DNA of 64,000 nucleotides from Lachnoclostridium phytofermentans ISDg (GTDB lineage: Bacteria; Bacillota; Clostridia; Lachnospirales; Lachnospiraceae): NCBI RefSeq assembly GCF_000018685.1, contig NC_010001.1:574001-638000 (forward strand), read 5' to 3'. Under the pieces are notes generated by a model, which was not told the origin of the DNA, did not search any database, and worked only from the letters and a program-made list of their open reading frames with translations. The position numbers were made by a program, and so were the translations under genes. Positions 24,623-33,409 of this stretch are shown in pieces (positions within the stretch are counted from its first letter, which is position 1; each line of letters opens with the position of its first letter).

Positions 24623-25428
24623 ATGGAGTATAGCAATGAAAAAAATATTGGAGTTATTATTTCCATAATGATATTGTGTACTGCAGGTTATGTTATACAA
24701 CGGAATAATAGAGCACATGAAGATATTGAAGTTATTCATATGGAAGTTGATAGGGTAGTTTATCATAATTTAACAGAATTGATGAATGCTTCAGATTTGG
24801 TAGTCATAGGTGAGTATTGTCAGGATACAGAACAATTAATAGAATATTCTTTTAGTAATGAATTTAATAAGAATGTTATTACCGATATGATCTCTACAAT
24901 TTCATATCGGTAGGAAAAGTATTAAAAGGGAATACGAGTGGCAATACTATTAAAATATCACAGCGATATGGTATCGATGAAAATCAAGATAAGTTGATTA
25001 CATTTAGTGATATGACACCAATGAACAAAGGTGAACAATGGATTTTCTTTTTGTCATATGATGAAATAAATGAAACATATTGGTGCACCGGTGATTATAC
25101 TGGAAGACATCCTGTTCCAAATGAAAAGATCATTTCTATTTGTGATGATGCTTCTTCGTTAATCAAGGAACGAAATGAAATCTTAAATACAAAAGAAAGA
25201 ATTTCTGATTCTCAACTAGAAAGTAGTAATGAGTATGTCTATACTGATTTGAATGGGATAAATTATTGTTTGCAGACAAATGAAGAAGCAGAAAAAGTAA
25301 TTTCTATGGATAACAAGATATTAGCATGTAAAAATAAATTAAAAGCTTCTAATTTTGGATTATTTAGACAAAATCTAATTAACATTGAATTATATTGTGA
25401 TATACTAAACGAGCTTAATGTTCATTAG
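24623..25428 (+). pseudogene. Exported hypothetical protein gene broken by frameshifts
   Basis: The first part (24623-24913) encodes a membrane helix and ELMNASDLVVIGEYCQD; it stops early. The second part continues in another frame, where YDLYNFISVGKVLKGN leads into the rest (to 25428, with EQWIFFLSYDE). The join lies near 24881-24890 and needs one base. A second shift is suspected at the start: GGAG (24625-24628) points to ATG at 24636, and one extra A in the run of seven As would give MKKNIGVIISIMIL, a normal signal sequence. The family (small exported proteins with VGKVLKG) is unnamed to me. Real decay, sequencing error or phase variation are possible. Confidence 0.65.
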
Positions 25429-25447
25429 AATATAAAATGAAAAAGCC

Positions 25448-25476
25448 TTGACAATTTTTAAAAGTTTGCATATGAT
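25448..25476 (+). promoter_or_regulatory. Sigma-A promoter of the T-box/valS transcript
   Basis: Consensus TTGACA (25448-25453), a 17-base spacer and TATGAT (25471-25476), placed just upstream of the leader. Confidence 0.8.
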
Positions 25477-25499
25477 AAGAAATATAAAAATATAGGATA

Positions 25500-25803
25500 A
25501 ATGTAGTGATGGAGAGGATTACATAAGTAACCTTGTCAGAGATAACAATCCATTGGCTGTGAGGTTGTTTCAAGTAGTGCTTATCGAAGGTAGCTCCGGA
25601 ACAGTGTTTCTGAAACTTTAAGTAGCGTGTAGGAAATGCCGGGAAGTCCCGTTATAGACGAGCGTTTTATATGAAATGCGAAAAAGGTGAATATTAGAAA
25701 AATTCTTACTGTCACAATTGGCGACAAGATAAGAAATGTTTCTTTTCACAAATTAAGGTGGTACCACGGTTCTTCGTCCTTATCGGCGAGGGACCTTTTT
25801 TTG
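25500..25803 (+). ncRNA. T-box leader controlling valS
   Basis: The 14-base T-box AAGGTGGTACCACGG is at 25755-25769 and pairs as the antiterminator; the competing terminator is GTCC...GGGAC followed by a T-run at 25793-25803. Upstream, about 250 bases form Stem I and Stem II/III with GC-rich blocks such as GCCGGGAAGTCCCG. Uncharged tRNA binding prevents termination, so valS rises when valyl-tRNA is short. The specifier codon should be a Val GTN but I could not place it with certainty. No other leader candidate fits. Confidence 0.9.
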
Positions 25804-25952
25804 TGCAATTGAAAAGTTTTGTTAGTTGAATTTTTTCACAAGAAACCACCAAAGGATACTTTTAGAGTAACTTTATGAACAACTAAATATTGAGTTTAAT
25901 CTATTTATTAGAAAATTCAGTTTAATTTTTTAAGATAAGAAAGGAGATTCTT

Positions 25953-28631
25953 ATGCAGAAAGAGTTAGCAAAGACCTATGATCCTAAGGACATAGAAGGC
26001 AGATTGTATGAGAAATGGCTGGAGAAAAAATATTTCCATGCCGAAGTTGATAAGACCAAAAAACCATTTACGATTGTGATTCCACCACCAAACATTACTG
26101 GACAGCTTCACATGGGTCATGCACTAGATAATACGATGCAAGATATCTTAATTCGTTTTAAGAGAATGCAAGGATTTAATGCACTTTGGCAACCAGGTAC
26201 AGACCATGCTTCCATTGCAACAGAAGTAAAAATTATCGAGGCTTTAAAGAAGGAAGGCATCGATAAAGACCAGCTTGGCCGTGAAGGCTTCTTAAAGAGA
26301 GCATGGGAATGGAAAGACGAATACGGCGGACGTATCATCGGACAGCTTAAAAAACTTGGTTCCTCCTGTGACTGGGATAGAGAAAGATTTACAATGGACG
26401 AAGGCTGCTCCAAAGCAGTTGAGGAAGTATTCGTAAAGATGTATGAAAAGGGAATGATTTATAAAGGTTCCCGTATTATCAACTGGTGTCCAGTTTGTCA
26501 TACTTCTATTTCTGATGCTGAGGTTGAGTATGAAGATCAGGCAGGACATTTCTGGCATATTAAATATCCAGTAGTAGGTACTGACGAATATCTTTGTTTT
26601 GCAACCACTAGACCTGAAACTATGCTTGGTGATACCGCAGTTGCAGTTCATCCAGAAGATGGGCGCTACATGCACCTTATTGGCAAGAAGGTAAAGCTTC
26701 CTTTTGTTGACCGTGAGATTCCAATCATCGGAGATAGCTATGTTGAGAAGGATTTCGGAACAGGCGTTGTTAAGATTACACCAGCACATGACCCAAATGA
26801 CTTCGAGGTTGGTAAGAGAAATAACCTTCCAGAAATCAATATCATGAATGATGATGCTACGATTAATGCAAATGGTGGCAAGTTTGAAGGTATGGATCGC
26901 TATGCAGCAAGAAAGCAAATTGTAAAAGAATTAGACGAGATGGGCTTACTTGTGAAAGTAGAGGATTATTCTCATAATGTAGGTACTCATGATCGTTGTA
27001 ACACAACCATAGAGCCATTAATCAAGCAGCAGTGGTTTGTTAAGATGGATGAATTAATTAAGCCAGCAGTAGAGGCTGTAAAGAATAAAGATATCGAATT
27101 AGTTCCAGAACGTATGGAAAAAGTATACTTTAACTGGACTGACAATATTCGTGACTGGTGTATCAGCCGTCAGTTATGGTGGGGACATCGTATTCCAGCT
27201 TATTATTGTGATAAGTGTGGTAAGGTTGTTGTTTCTAAGACAACTCCAACCACTTGTGAATGTGGCCATGACCACTTTACACAGGACCCAGATACTCTTG
27301 ATACTTGGTTTAGTTCTGCGTTATGGCCATTTTCAACCCTTGGCTGGCCTGAAAAAACAGAAGATTTAGAGTATTTCTATCCAACTGATGTCTTAGTAAC
27401 TGGTTACGACATTATCTTCTTCTGGGTTATCCGTATGATTTTCTCAGGATACGAGCAAATGAACGAAAAGCCATTTAAAACTGTATTATTCCATGGTTTA
27501 GTTCGTGACTCTCAAGGTAGAAAGATGAGTAAATCTCTTGGAAATGGTATTGATCCATTAGAGATTATCGAACAGTATGGTGCAGATGCGCTTCGTTTTA
27601 TGTTAATCACTGGAAATGCAACTGGTAATGATATGCGTTTCTATATGGAACGTGTGGAAGCAGCAAGAAACTTTGCTAATAAGGTATGGAATGCTTCCCG
27701 TTTCATCATGATGAATATGCAACAGATGGAAGAAGCAGGAATGGATGCTAAGGTTGATTCTGTGGATATGTCTACTTTAACGGATGCTGATAAGTGGATT
27801 ATTTCTAAGGTAAATACATTAACGAAGGATGTAACAGAACATCTTGAAAAGTTTGATCTTGGTATTGCGGCACAGAAAGTTTACGATTTCATTTGGGAAG
27901 AGTTCTGTGACTGGTATATTGAGATGGTAAAACCAAGATTATATGGTGATGATCAAGCAACAAAGACTGCAGCAATCTATACATTAAGAACTGTATTAGA
28001 TTCTGCACTTAAATTACTTCATCCTTACATGCCATTTATTACAGAGGAAATCTTCTGTACTTTAAAGGAAATGGAAGGAAGACTCTCCGCGGATGAGTCC
28101 GTCATGATTTCCAAGTGGCCAGAGTATAAAGAAGAATTTAACTTTGCTAAGGAAGAGGAAGCTGTTGAGATTATCAAGGAGGCTGTTAAGGCAATTCGTA
28201 ATGCTCGTACAGAGATGAATGTACCACCAAGCAGAAAAGCTAAGGTAATCGTAGTTTCTGATAGCGAGAAGGTTAGAGAAATCTTTGCTAACAGTAAAGT
28301 ATTCTTTGCTTCCTTAGGCTATGCAAGTGAAATCGTTATCCAAAGCGATAAGAATGGAATTGATTCTGATGCGGTTTCGATTGTTACTGCAACAGCTACT
28401 ATTTATATTCCGTTTGCTGATCTTGTTGATATTGAGAAGGAAATCGAGCGTCTTAGCAAAGAAAAAGACCGTTTAGCTGGTGAGTTAAAGCGTGTTAATG
28501 GTATGCTTGCTAATCCAAACTTCGTAAGCAAAGCGCCAGAAGCGAAATTAGCGGAGGAAAGAGCGAAGTTGGAGAAATATGCTTCCATGATGGCTCAGGT
28601 AGAGGAGCGTTTAGCTCATTTTAAGAAATAA
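25953..28631 (+). CDS. valS: Valyl-tRNA synthetase
   Basis: 892 residues, normal for bacterial ValRS. AAGGAG lies six bases before ATG. The class I signature HMGH (residues 53-56) follows PPPNITGQL; KMSKS is at about 524-528. The editing domain is between them (ATTRPETMLGDTAVAVHPED), and a zinc-ribbon-like insert (CDKCGKVV...CECGH) lies near residue 420. The anticodon-binding domain and the C-terminal coiled-coil tRNA arm (LVDIEKEIERLSKEKDRL) are complete. It charges tRNA-Val with ATP and hydrolyses mischarged threonine. It is monocistronic, behind the T-box, and ends at a strong terminator. Confidence 0.98.
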   Translation: MQKELAKTYDPKDIEGRLYEKWLEKKYFHAEVDKTKKPFTIVIPPPNITGQLHMGHALDNTMQDILIRFKRMQGFNALWQPGTDHASIATEVKIIEALKKEGIDKDQLGREGFLKRAWEWKDEYGGRIIGQLKKLGSSCDWDRERFTMDEGCSKAVEEVFVKMYEKGMIYKGSRIINWCPVCHTSISDAEVEYEDQAGHFWHIKYPVVGTDEYLCFATTRPETMLGDTAVAVHPEDGRYMHLIGKKVKLPFVDREIPIIGDSYVEKDFGTGVVKITPAHDPNDFEVGKRNNLPEINIMNDDATINANGGKFEGMDRYAARKQIVKELDEMGLLVKVEDYSHNVGTHDRCNTTIEPLIKQQWFVKMDELIKPAVEAVKNKDIELVPERMEKVYFNWTDNIRDWCISRQLWWGHRIPAYYCDKCGKVVVSKTTPTTCECGHDHFTQDPDTLDTWFSSALWPFSTLGWPEKTEDLEYFYPTDVLVTGYDIIFFWVIRMIFSGYEQMNEKPFKTVLFHGLVRDSQGRKMSKSLGNGIDPLEIIEQYGADALRFMLITGNATGNDMRFYMERVEAARNFANKVWNASRFIMMNMQQMEEAGMDAKVDSVDMSTLTDADKWIISKVNTLTKDVTEHLEKFDLGIAAQKVYDFIWEEFCDWYIEMVKPRLYGDDQATKTAAIYTLRTVLDSALKLLHPYMPFITEEIFCTLKEMEGRLSADESVMISKWPEYKEEFNFAKEEEAVEIIKEAVKAIRNARTEMNVPPSRKAKVIVVSDSEKVREIFANSKVFFASLGYASEIVIQSDKNGIDSDAVSIVTATATIYIPFADLVDIEKEIERLSKEKDRLAGELKRVNGMLANPNFVSKAPEAKLAEERAKLEKYASMMAQVEERLAHFKK

Positions 28632-28662
28632 TATTTCCCCTTTACGGTAAAATAGAAATTAG

Positions 28663-28708
28663 GCATCAGAGTTTTACGAAACATTCGTAAAAACTCTGAT
28701 GCTTTTTT
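28663..28708 (+). terminator. Rho-independent terminator of valS
   Basis: Arms GCATCAGAGTTTTACGA (28663-28679) and its complement (28685-28702, one bulge), then TTTTTT. Confidence 0.95.
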
Positions 28709-28763
28709 CTATCTTTACCGATATTCATATTGTATTTTATGAAAGTACTTGGGGGTGCTATTC

Positions 28764-30167
28764 ATGAGTGATTGGTCAAGACCAACCAAAGAATTAATGT
28801 ACAAGAAGACAAAAGTGGATCTTCGCTATGATAAAATGGAAGCATATATTACTCTTTATGCTCCAGTAGGTAAAGATCGATACACGAAAGAGATGATTTA
28901 TGAAATACTTCGATTCCATCATGTTATATATGGAATCGACGAAGAAGTAGTTAACAAGCTTTGCGAGAAACCTTGCTATGGGAAAGAGATACTAATAGCA
29001 AAGGGAAAGGAGGAAGTTGACGGAAAGGACGGTTATTTTGTCTATTTTTTTGATACCAGAGTTGATACAAAACCAAGAATCCTAGAAGATGGTTCAGTGG
29101 ATTATTTTGCTATGACCAGAATTGTTACTGTTTCTCAGGGAGAAATTATAGTAAGATATCATAAAGCTATTCAAGGAAGCAATGGTATTGATGTATGCGG
29201 AAGCATTCGGTATGGGAATATAGGTAGAGATCTTCCGCCGTTAAAAGGAAAAGGATTTAAATTATCAGATGATCGCCTTATTTATACAGCACTTATTACG
29301 GGCAAAATTGAAGTTTCAGAAGGCCGAATCACAATAAGTAATGTACTGGAGATTAAAGAAAATATTGATTATCTACAAGGAGATATTTATTTTAAAGGAG
29401 ATCTGATGATATACGGTGATATATCTTCAGGTAAAGTAGTGGAATCAGAAGGAAGTATTGTGGTTCGAGGACATGTAGAAGGTGCAACCATTCGAGCAGG
29501 TAAAAATGTTATCTTAGAAAATGGGATGCAAGGAGCTGGGAAAGGTAGTATAACTTGCGGAGGCTCTATCTCTGGTAAATTCTTTGAACAAGTAGAGATG
29601 AAGGCAAAAGAAAATATTACAGCCAATACGATTATGAACTGCACTATGACTGCAGGCAATGAAATCATAGTAACAGGAAGAAGAGGAATATTGCTTGGAG
29701 GGAGTGCGTATGCAGGAAGAAAAATAACTGCATCAATTATTGGAAATCATACTCACATTAATACAGAATTAGTTGTTGGAGTACGTAGGTCTTTTCATAG
29801 AAAATTCGCATATCTTGAAAGAAAAATCAGTGAGTTAAAAGAGCGTCTTTCACAGGTAGAGGCTGCAATTGCCATGATAAATGAACGAGAACTTCCGGAT
29901 GTCATTAGTCCATTACGAGATCAAAAGATGAGGTTATTAAGAACGAAGATTAATATTAATTCAGAGATAGCAGAGATGGTGGATGAGTGGAGTGACTTAA
30001 TGGACTTTATAAAGAATAGTAAAAGTGCCAAAATTATTGTCAACAAGATGATTTATCCAGGTTGTAAACTTGCTATTAATGGTTTATCCATGGGAATTAA
30101 ACAGGAAATTGTTTCATCTTATTTCCTAAGAAATGGTGACGATATCGATATGATTCCTTTCATATAA
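28764..30167 (+). CDS. FapA/DUF342 family protein
   Basis: About 467 residues. ATG at 28764 follows a GGGGG site by eight bases; the TTG at 28749 precedes that site. The central third is the right-handed beta-helix of DUF342 (FKGDLMIYGDISSGKVVES, VRGHVEGATIRAGKNVILENG, ITCGGSISGKFFEQ), with residues about 200-345. A coiled coil follows (HRKFAYLERKISELKERLSQVE). DUF342 proteins include Vibrio FapA-like regulators tied to polysaccharide or flagellar placement and the Bacillus YlxR-like group; there the role is not firm. No flagellar gene is near. It is monocistronic. The next gene is more than 500 bases away. Confidence 0.8.
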   Translation: MSDWSRPTKELMYKKTKVDLRYDKMEAYITLYAPVGKDRYTKEMIYEILRFHHVIYGIDEEVVNKLCEKPCYGKEILIAKGKEEVDGKDGYFVYFFDTRVDTKPRILEDGSVDYFAMTRIVTVSQGEIIVRYHKAIQGSNGIDVCGSIRYGNIGRDLPPLKGKGFKLSDDRLIYTALITGKIEVSEGRITISNVLEIKENIDYLQGDIYFKGDLMIYGDISSGKVVESEGSIVVRGHVEGATIRAGKNVILENGMQGAGKGSITCGGSISGKFFEQVEMKAKENITANTIMNCTMTAGNEIIVTGRRGILLGGSAYAGRKITASIIGNHTHINTELVVGVRRSFHRKFAYLERKISELKERLSQVEAAIAMINERELPDVISPLRDQKMRLLRTKININSEIAEMVDEWSDLMDFIKNSKSAKIIVNKMIYPGCKLAINGLSMGIKQEIVSSYFLRNGDDIDMIPFI

Positions 30168-30274
30168 TACGATTGCTGTAATATTTTGCGATGAAAATAG
30201 ATTGCATTCATGGACAAGTATACTATAATAAAGAAAAAGTGGGAAAATTCTTTTATTTTCACATTTGAAACATG

Positions 30275-30442
30275 TCTGCTTCGTAGTCTGGATATTTACG
30301 CTTGCTTAGTAGTTGGAATATTTATGTCTGCTTAGTAGTTGGAATATTTATGTTTGCTTATAGTTGGAATATTTATGTTTGCTTAGTAGTTGGAATATTT
30401 ACGTTTACTTAGTACTTGGATTATTCATGTTTTCTTAGTAGG
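30275..30442 (+). repeat. 26-bp tandem array, about 6.5 copies
   Basis: Units start at 30275, 30301, 30327, 30353 (25 bases), 30378, 30404 and a partial at 30430. The consensus is TTTGCTTAGTAGTTGGAATATTTATG split in phase; copies 2, 3 and 5 differ by one or two bases. The array is AT-rich, intergenic and not coding in any frame. It stands immediately before a GGAYTACG-loop hairpin. Confidence 0.88.
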
Positions 30443-30446
30443 CTCG

Positions 30447-30480
30447 AAGTTTGTGCCGAGGATTACGCAGGCACAAACTT
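30447..30480 (+). other. GGAYTACG-loop hairpin, copy 1
   Basis: Arms AAGTTTGTGCC (30447-30457) and GGCACAAACTT (30470-30480) are perfect. The 12-base loop is GAGGATTACGCA. A second hairpin TGTGAAA/TTTCACA follows at 30484-30508. Loop and length match hairpins at 35148-35193 and, on the other strand, 59734-59774. A terminator role is possible (TTTT follows) but weak. Confidence 0.5.
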
Positions 30481-30632
30481 TTATGTGAAAGAACGTTGTT
30501 ATTTCACATTTTCCCCAATGCATTCTACATCTGTAAACAGATGTAATGCTGCTATAAATAAAAAGTGTGAAAATAGCTTTTTATTTTTATACTAACACTT
30601 GATTTTTCGCGTTCTTGTCTGTATGATAGTAC

Positions 30633-30638
30633 TATAAT
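30633..30638 (+). promoter_or_regulatory. -10 box upstream of the small ORF
   Basis: TATAAT at 30633-30638, with TTCTTG 15 bases upstream as a weak -35. It overlaps the ATG at 30637 and so argues that this ATG is not a translation start. The gap 30168-30632 otherwise holds the tandem array, hairpins and small stem-loops. Confidence 0.45.
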
Positions 30639-30693
30639 GCAGAAATTGTATGCATTAGATGAAAGTCAATGTTCTATTGAAAAGAGGTATCCT

Positions 30694-30831
30694 ATGATTA
30701 ATTTTGATGAAGAAATAGCAAAATTTCAGCCGAGTCTTGAAGTAGATCAAGCGGAAGAGGCAATTTTTAATAATGACTTAACGGATATCACAGACATGAT
30801 AGAATCTATTCTAAATGAGAAAAAAGGATAG
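30694..30831 (+). CDS. Small acidic protein of 45 residues
   Basis: ATG at 30694 follows AGAGG by six bases. The product MINFDEEIAKFQPSLEVDQ... is acidic and predicted helical (AEEAIFNNDLTDITDMIESIL), with no signal peptide. The upstream ATG at 30637 sits on the -10 box. It is followed by 90 bases, open in the same frame, before the zinc-ribbon/TPR gene, so the two are one transcript. Small proteins with an LTDITD-type middle occur in Lachnospiraceae, but no function is known to me. Confidence 0.6.
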   Translation: MINFDEEIAKFQPSLEVDQAEEAIFNNDLTDITDMIESILNEKKG

Positions 30832-30921
30832 AGGATTTTATACGAACGTGACAGAAAGTCATTAGCTGGACGAGCAAGAAGAGTTGCTGCCAGGAAACAA
30901 GCGGACCATGGGGGGAATACG

Positions 30922-32331
30922 ATGAATTGTCCAAAGTGCGGCAATGTGGTCGCAGTTCGAAGAAACAGATGTGAATTTTGCGGGAAAGATTTAACGATCG
31001 TAAGAAAAACTGACCGATTATCCAATACTTATTATAATCGTGGTTTAGAAAAAGCAAAGGTTAGAGACTTGACCGGAGCTATAATCATGTTAAAGAAAAG
31101 CTTGGAGATGAATAAGAGAAATACCAATGCTAGAAATCTCCTCGGACTTGTGTTCTTTGAGATGGGAGAAACAGTAGCCGCATTAAGTGAATGGGTTATT
31201 AGTAAACATTTCCAGGCAAAAGACAACGATGCCGATGTCTATATTGGTGCAGTGCAGGCGAATCCAACGAAATTGGATTCGATGAATCAAGCTATAAAAA
31301 AGTATAATATTGCATTAGATTCCGCAAAGCAAGGTAGCGATGATCTGGCAATTATTCAACTAAAAAAAGTTATCAATTTAAATCCGCACTTTATTCGTGC
31401 ACTTCAATTATTAGCATTGATTTATATGAAGAATAATGAATTTGAACGTGCAAGAAGGTGCTTAGTTAAAGCAAATAAGATAGATTTAGCGAATACTACT
31501 ACATTACGTTACTTAAGCGAGTTAAATCAGTTGGTAAGCGGTGGAGAAACTACCTCTACACCATATTGGAGTGATGGAGAAGTAAATCCAGATCCGCTAG
31601 GTAAACCATTATCTCCAATTTCATCTTATAGGGAAGAAAAGCCGAATGTATGGCTCTTTATTAATCTTATCTTAGGTGTTGTTATTGGTGTTTCTGTACT
31701 CTTTTTCTTAATTGTTCCAACTGTAAAGAAAAATGCGCAGAGTGAATATTTGCAAAAACAACGTGATTTTGATAGCGATCTTTTAGTATATCGTACCAAA
31801 CTTACTTCTAGTGAAAAAGAAGTGGAAGATTTAAAAGCAAAACTTGCAGACAAGCAGAAGGAATTAGATAATATTGATATTCCAGAATACGATAAAACAA
31901 TGTACGATAGTATTTTAAGTGCAGTATATCGTTATATGGAATTAGAATCAACCAATAGTTTAACACCGGAAAATACGATGGAAGTTGCTGATTTATTATC
32001 GAAAGTGGATCCTTCTAAGATGGAAAATCAAGATGCCGTTAAATTATTTGAAATGGTAAAGGAAAAGGTATCTCCGATTGCAGCTAAAGAAGCATATCAG
32101 CAAGGGAGAGCGGCATTTGAAAAGAAAGATTATGAAAAAGCATTAACATTGTTAACGCAGGCTTATTCTTTTGGTGATCCAGATGACAATACACTATATT
32201 ATTTAGGTAAGACGGAACAAGAGTTAGGTCAGTACGAGGAAGCAAAAGCGTATTATAACCAGATGCTAGAAAGTTTTCCAAATTCTTCGCTGGCTAAGTA
32301 TGCAAAGCAACGTGTAAATGATTTAGAATAA
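30922..32331 (+). CDS. Zinc-ribbon, TPR and membrane protein
   Basis: 469 residues; GGGGGG six bases before ATG. The N-terminus is a zinc ribbon with Cys3, Cys6, Cys17 and Cys20. Two or three TPR units follow at about 30-190 (YYNRGLEKAKVRDLTGAI, LGLVFFEMGETVAALSEW, LQLLALIYMKNNEFERA), then one membrane helix near 244-266, an extracytoplasmic coiled coil (DLKAKLADKQKELDNID) and a C-terminal TPR pair (AAFEKKDYEKALTLL, YYLGKTEQELGQYEEAKAYY). It could be a membrane-bound assembly factor. It precedes spoIIAA by 157 bases with a terminator between. Unknown function; sporulation link is by position only. Confidence 0.8.
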   Translation: MNCPKCGNVVAVRRNRCEFCGKDLTIVRKTDRLSNTYYNRGLEKAKVRDLTGAIIMLKKSLEMNKRNTNARNLLGLVFFEMGETVAALSEWVISKHFQAKDNDADVYIGAVQANPTKLDSMNQAIKKYNIALDSAKQGSDDLAIIQLKKVINLNPHFIRALQLLALIYMKNNEFERARRCLVKANKIDLANTTTLRYLSELNQLVSGGETTSTPYWSDGEVNPDPLGKPLSPISSYREEKPNVWLFINLILGVVIGVSVLFFLIVPTVKKNAQSEYLQKQRDFDSDLLVYRTKLTSSEKEVEDLKAKLADKQKELDNIDIPEYDKTMYDSILSAVYRYMELESTNSLTPENTMEVADLLSKVDPSKMENQDAVKLFEMVKEKVSPIAAKEAYQQGRAAFEKKDYEKALTLLTQAYSFGDPDDNTLYYLGKTEQELGQYEEAKAYYNQMLESFPNSSLAKYAKQRVNDLE

Positions 32332-32382
32332 GAAAGAAACGATTGGCAACTGATTATTTGGTTGCATACAGATAAAAGATTT

Positions 32383-32416
32383 AAAAAGACATTTCGGAAC
32401 GGAGTGTCTTTTTTTC
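32383..32416 (+). terminator. Rho-independent terminator
   Basis: AAAAAGACAT (32383-32392) pairs with GTGTCTTTTT around TTCGGAACGG, then a T-run. It closes the small ORF/zinc-ribbon-TPR transcript before the spoIIA operon. Confidence 0.8.
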
Positions 32417-32488
32417 TGAGTACGAGATGTAAAAAAATTACAAATATGGAAAGGAACGATTTTATGTATGAACTCTAAGGACGAATTT

Positions 32489-32851
32489 ATGTGGTTGGAT
32501 TATCAAAAAGTAGGTTGTGCAGATTTTGAAATTCGGAAGTCTACGCTCATTATTCATATGAAGGAGGATTTAGATCACCATAGTGCCATTTTTATCAGGG
32601 AGCAAGCGGACAAGCTGATTGAACAAAAAAATGTGAAAAATGTTATATTTGATTTTAATAAAGTATCCTTTATGGACAGTTCTGGCATTGGTGTGATTAT
32701 GGGACGCTATAAGAAATTGCTTCATGTTGGGGGCGGTACCCTTGCTGTAATTGGGGTTTCTGACCGAATTGACCGAATTTTAAGACTCTCTGGTTTATAT
32801 AAGATTATGAACCGTTACCAGGATATGCAGGAAGCATTAAATTGTATGTAA
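32489..32851 (+). CDS. spoIIAA: Anti-sigma F factor antagonist SpoIIAA
   Basis: 120 residues from the ATG at 32489, which has AAGGA seven bases before and gives the family length (Bacillus 117). An ATG at 32468 would add seven residues and is less well placed. The STAS domain shows LDHHSAIFIREQADKLI and FNKVSFMDSSGIGVIMGRYK; one of the two serines in MDSSGIG is the residue phosphorylated by SpoIIAB. Unphosphorylated SpoIIAA frees sigma F in the forespore. An AAAGGA site further up fronts ATG at 32464, which would code only MYEL, so a tiny leader or an indel is possible. Confidence 0.95.
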   Translation: MWLDYQKVGCADFEIRKSTLIIHMKEDLDHHSAIFIREQADKLIEQKNVKNVIFDFNKVSFMDSSGIGVIMGRYKKLLHVGGGTLAVIGVSDRIDRILRLSGLYKIMNRYQDMQEALNCM

Positions 32852-32900
32852 TTTTCCGATGTCGCAAGCATTGTGATAATACTTATGGAGGTGTAAATAA

Positions 32901-33374
32901 ATGGAACAAAACTTACAGAATAAGGAAATGAGGGATATCATAGAGATGGAATGTGACAATGAGATGGTGTTAGAATTTGATGCTCTTTCAAAAAATGAAA
33001 GCTTCGCTCGTACTGTTGTTGCAGCTTTTGCAGCTCAGTTAAACCCGACAATAGAAGAGCTTGCAGATATTAAAACTGCGGTGTCTGAGGCAGTTACTAA
33101 TTGTATTATCCATGGTTATGATAACAAAAAAGGAAAGATTAAACTTTACTGTGCGATAACGGGCATTGAATTAGTGATAGAAGTTTCAGATTATGGCGTT
33201 GGTATAGAAAATATACCCCTTGCCATGGAGCCTATGTTTACTTCTCGTCCAGAATTAGAACGCTCCGGCATGGGATTTTCCTTTATGGATGCCTTTATGG
33301 ACGAGCTAACTGTGAATTCTACGGTTTCAATTGGGACAACAGTCCGTATGAAAAAAAGAATCAGTACTACATAA
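32901..33374 (+). CDS. spoIIAB: Anti-sigma F factor SpoIIAB
   Basis: 157 residues; GGAGGTG seven bases before ATG. It is a GHKL-fold kinase: IKTAVSEAVTNCIIHGYDN carries the N-box Asn, and EVSDYGVGIENI the D-x-G box; GMGFSFMDAFMDEL is the lid end. SpoIIAB binds sigma F or phosphorylates SpoIIAA according to ATP/ADP and thereby holds sigma F until the septum is complete. It lies 49 bases after spoIIAA and 35 before sigF, the canonical order. Confidence 0.97.
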   Translation: MEQNLQNKEMRDIIEMECDNEMVLEFDALSKNESFARTVVAAFAAQLNPTIEELADIKTAVSEAVTNCIIHGYDNKKGKIKLYCAITGIELVIEVSDYGVGIENIPLAMEPMFTSRPELERSGMGFSFMDAFMDELTVNSTVSIGTTVRMKKRISTT

Positions 33375-33409
33375 AATCTTTTGCCGTTATGGTAGAAGGG
33401 AGGTCATTT

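Noticed and set aside
26292..26918. 208-codon frame on the minus strand inside valS
   Set aside because: Lies opposite the conserved editing domain of valS, rich in Ile, Cys and Asn as expected of an antisense shadow, no ribosome site.
30275..30442. CRISPR array or iteron-type origin
   Set aside because: Units run end to end without spacers, and there is no replication gene nearby.
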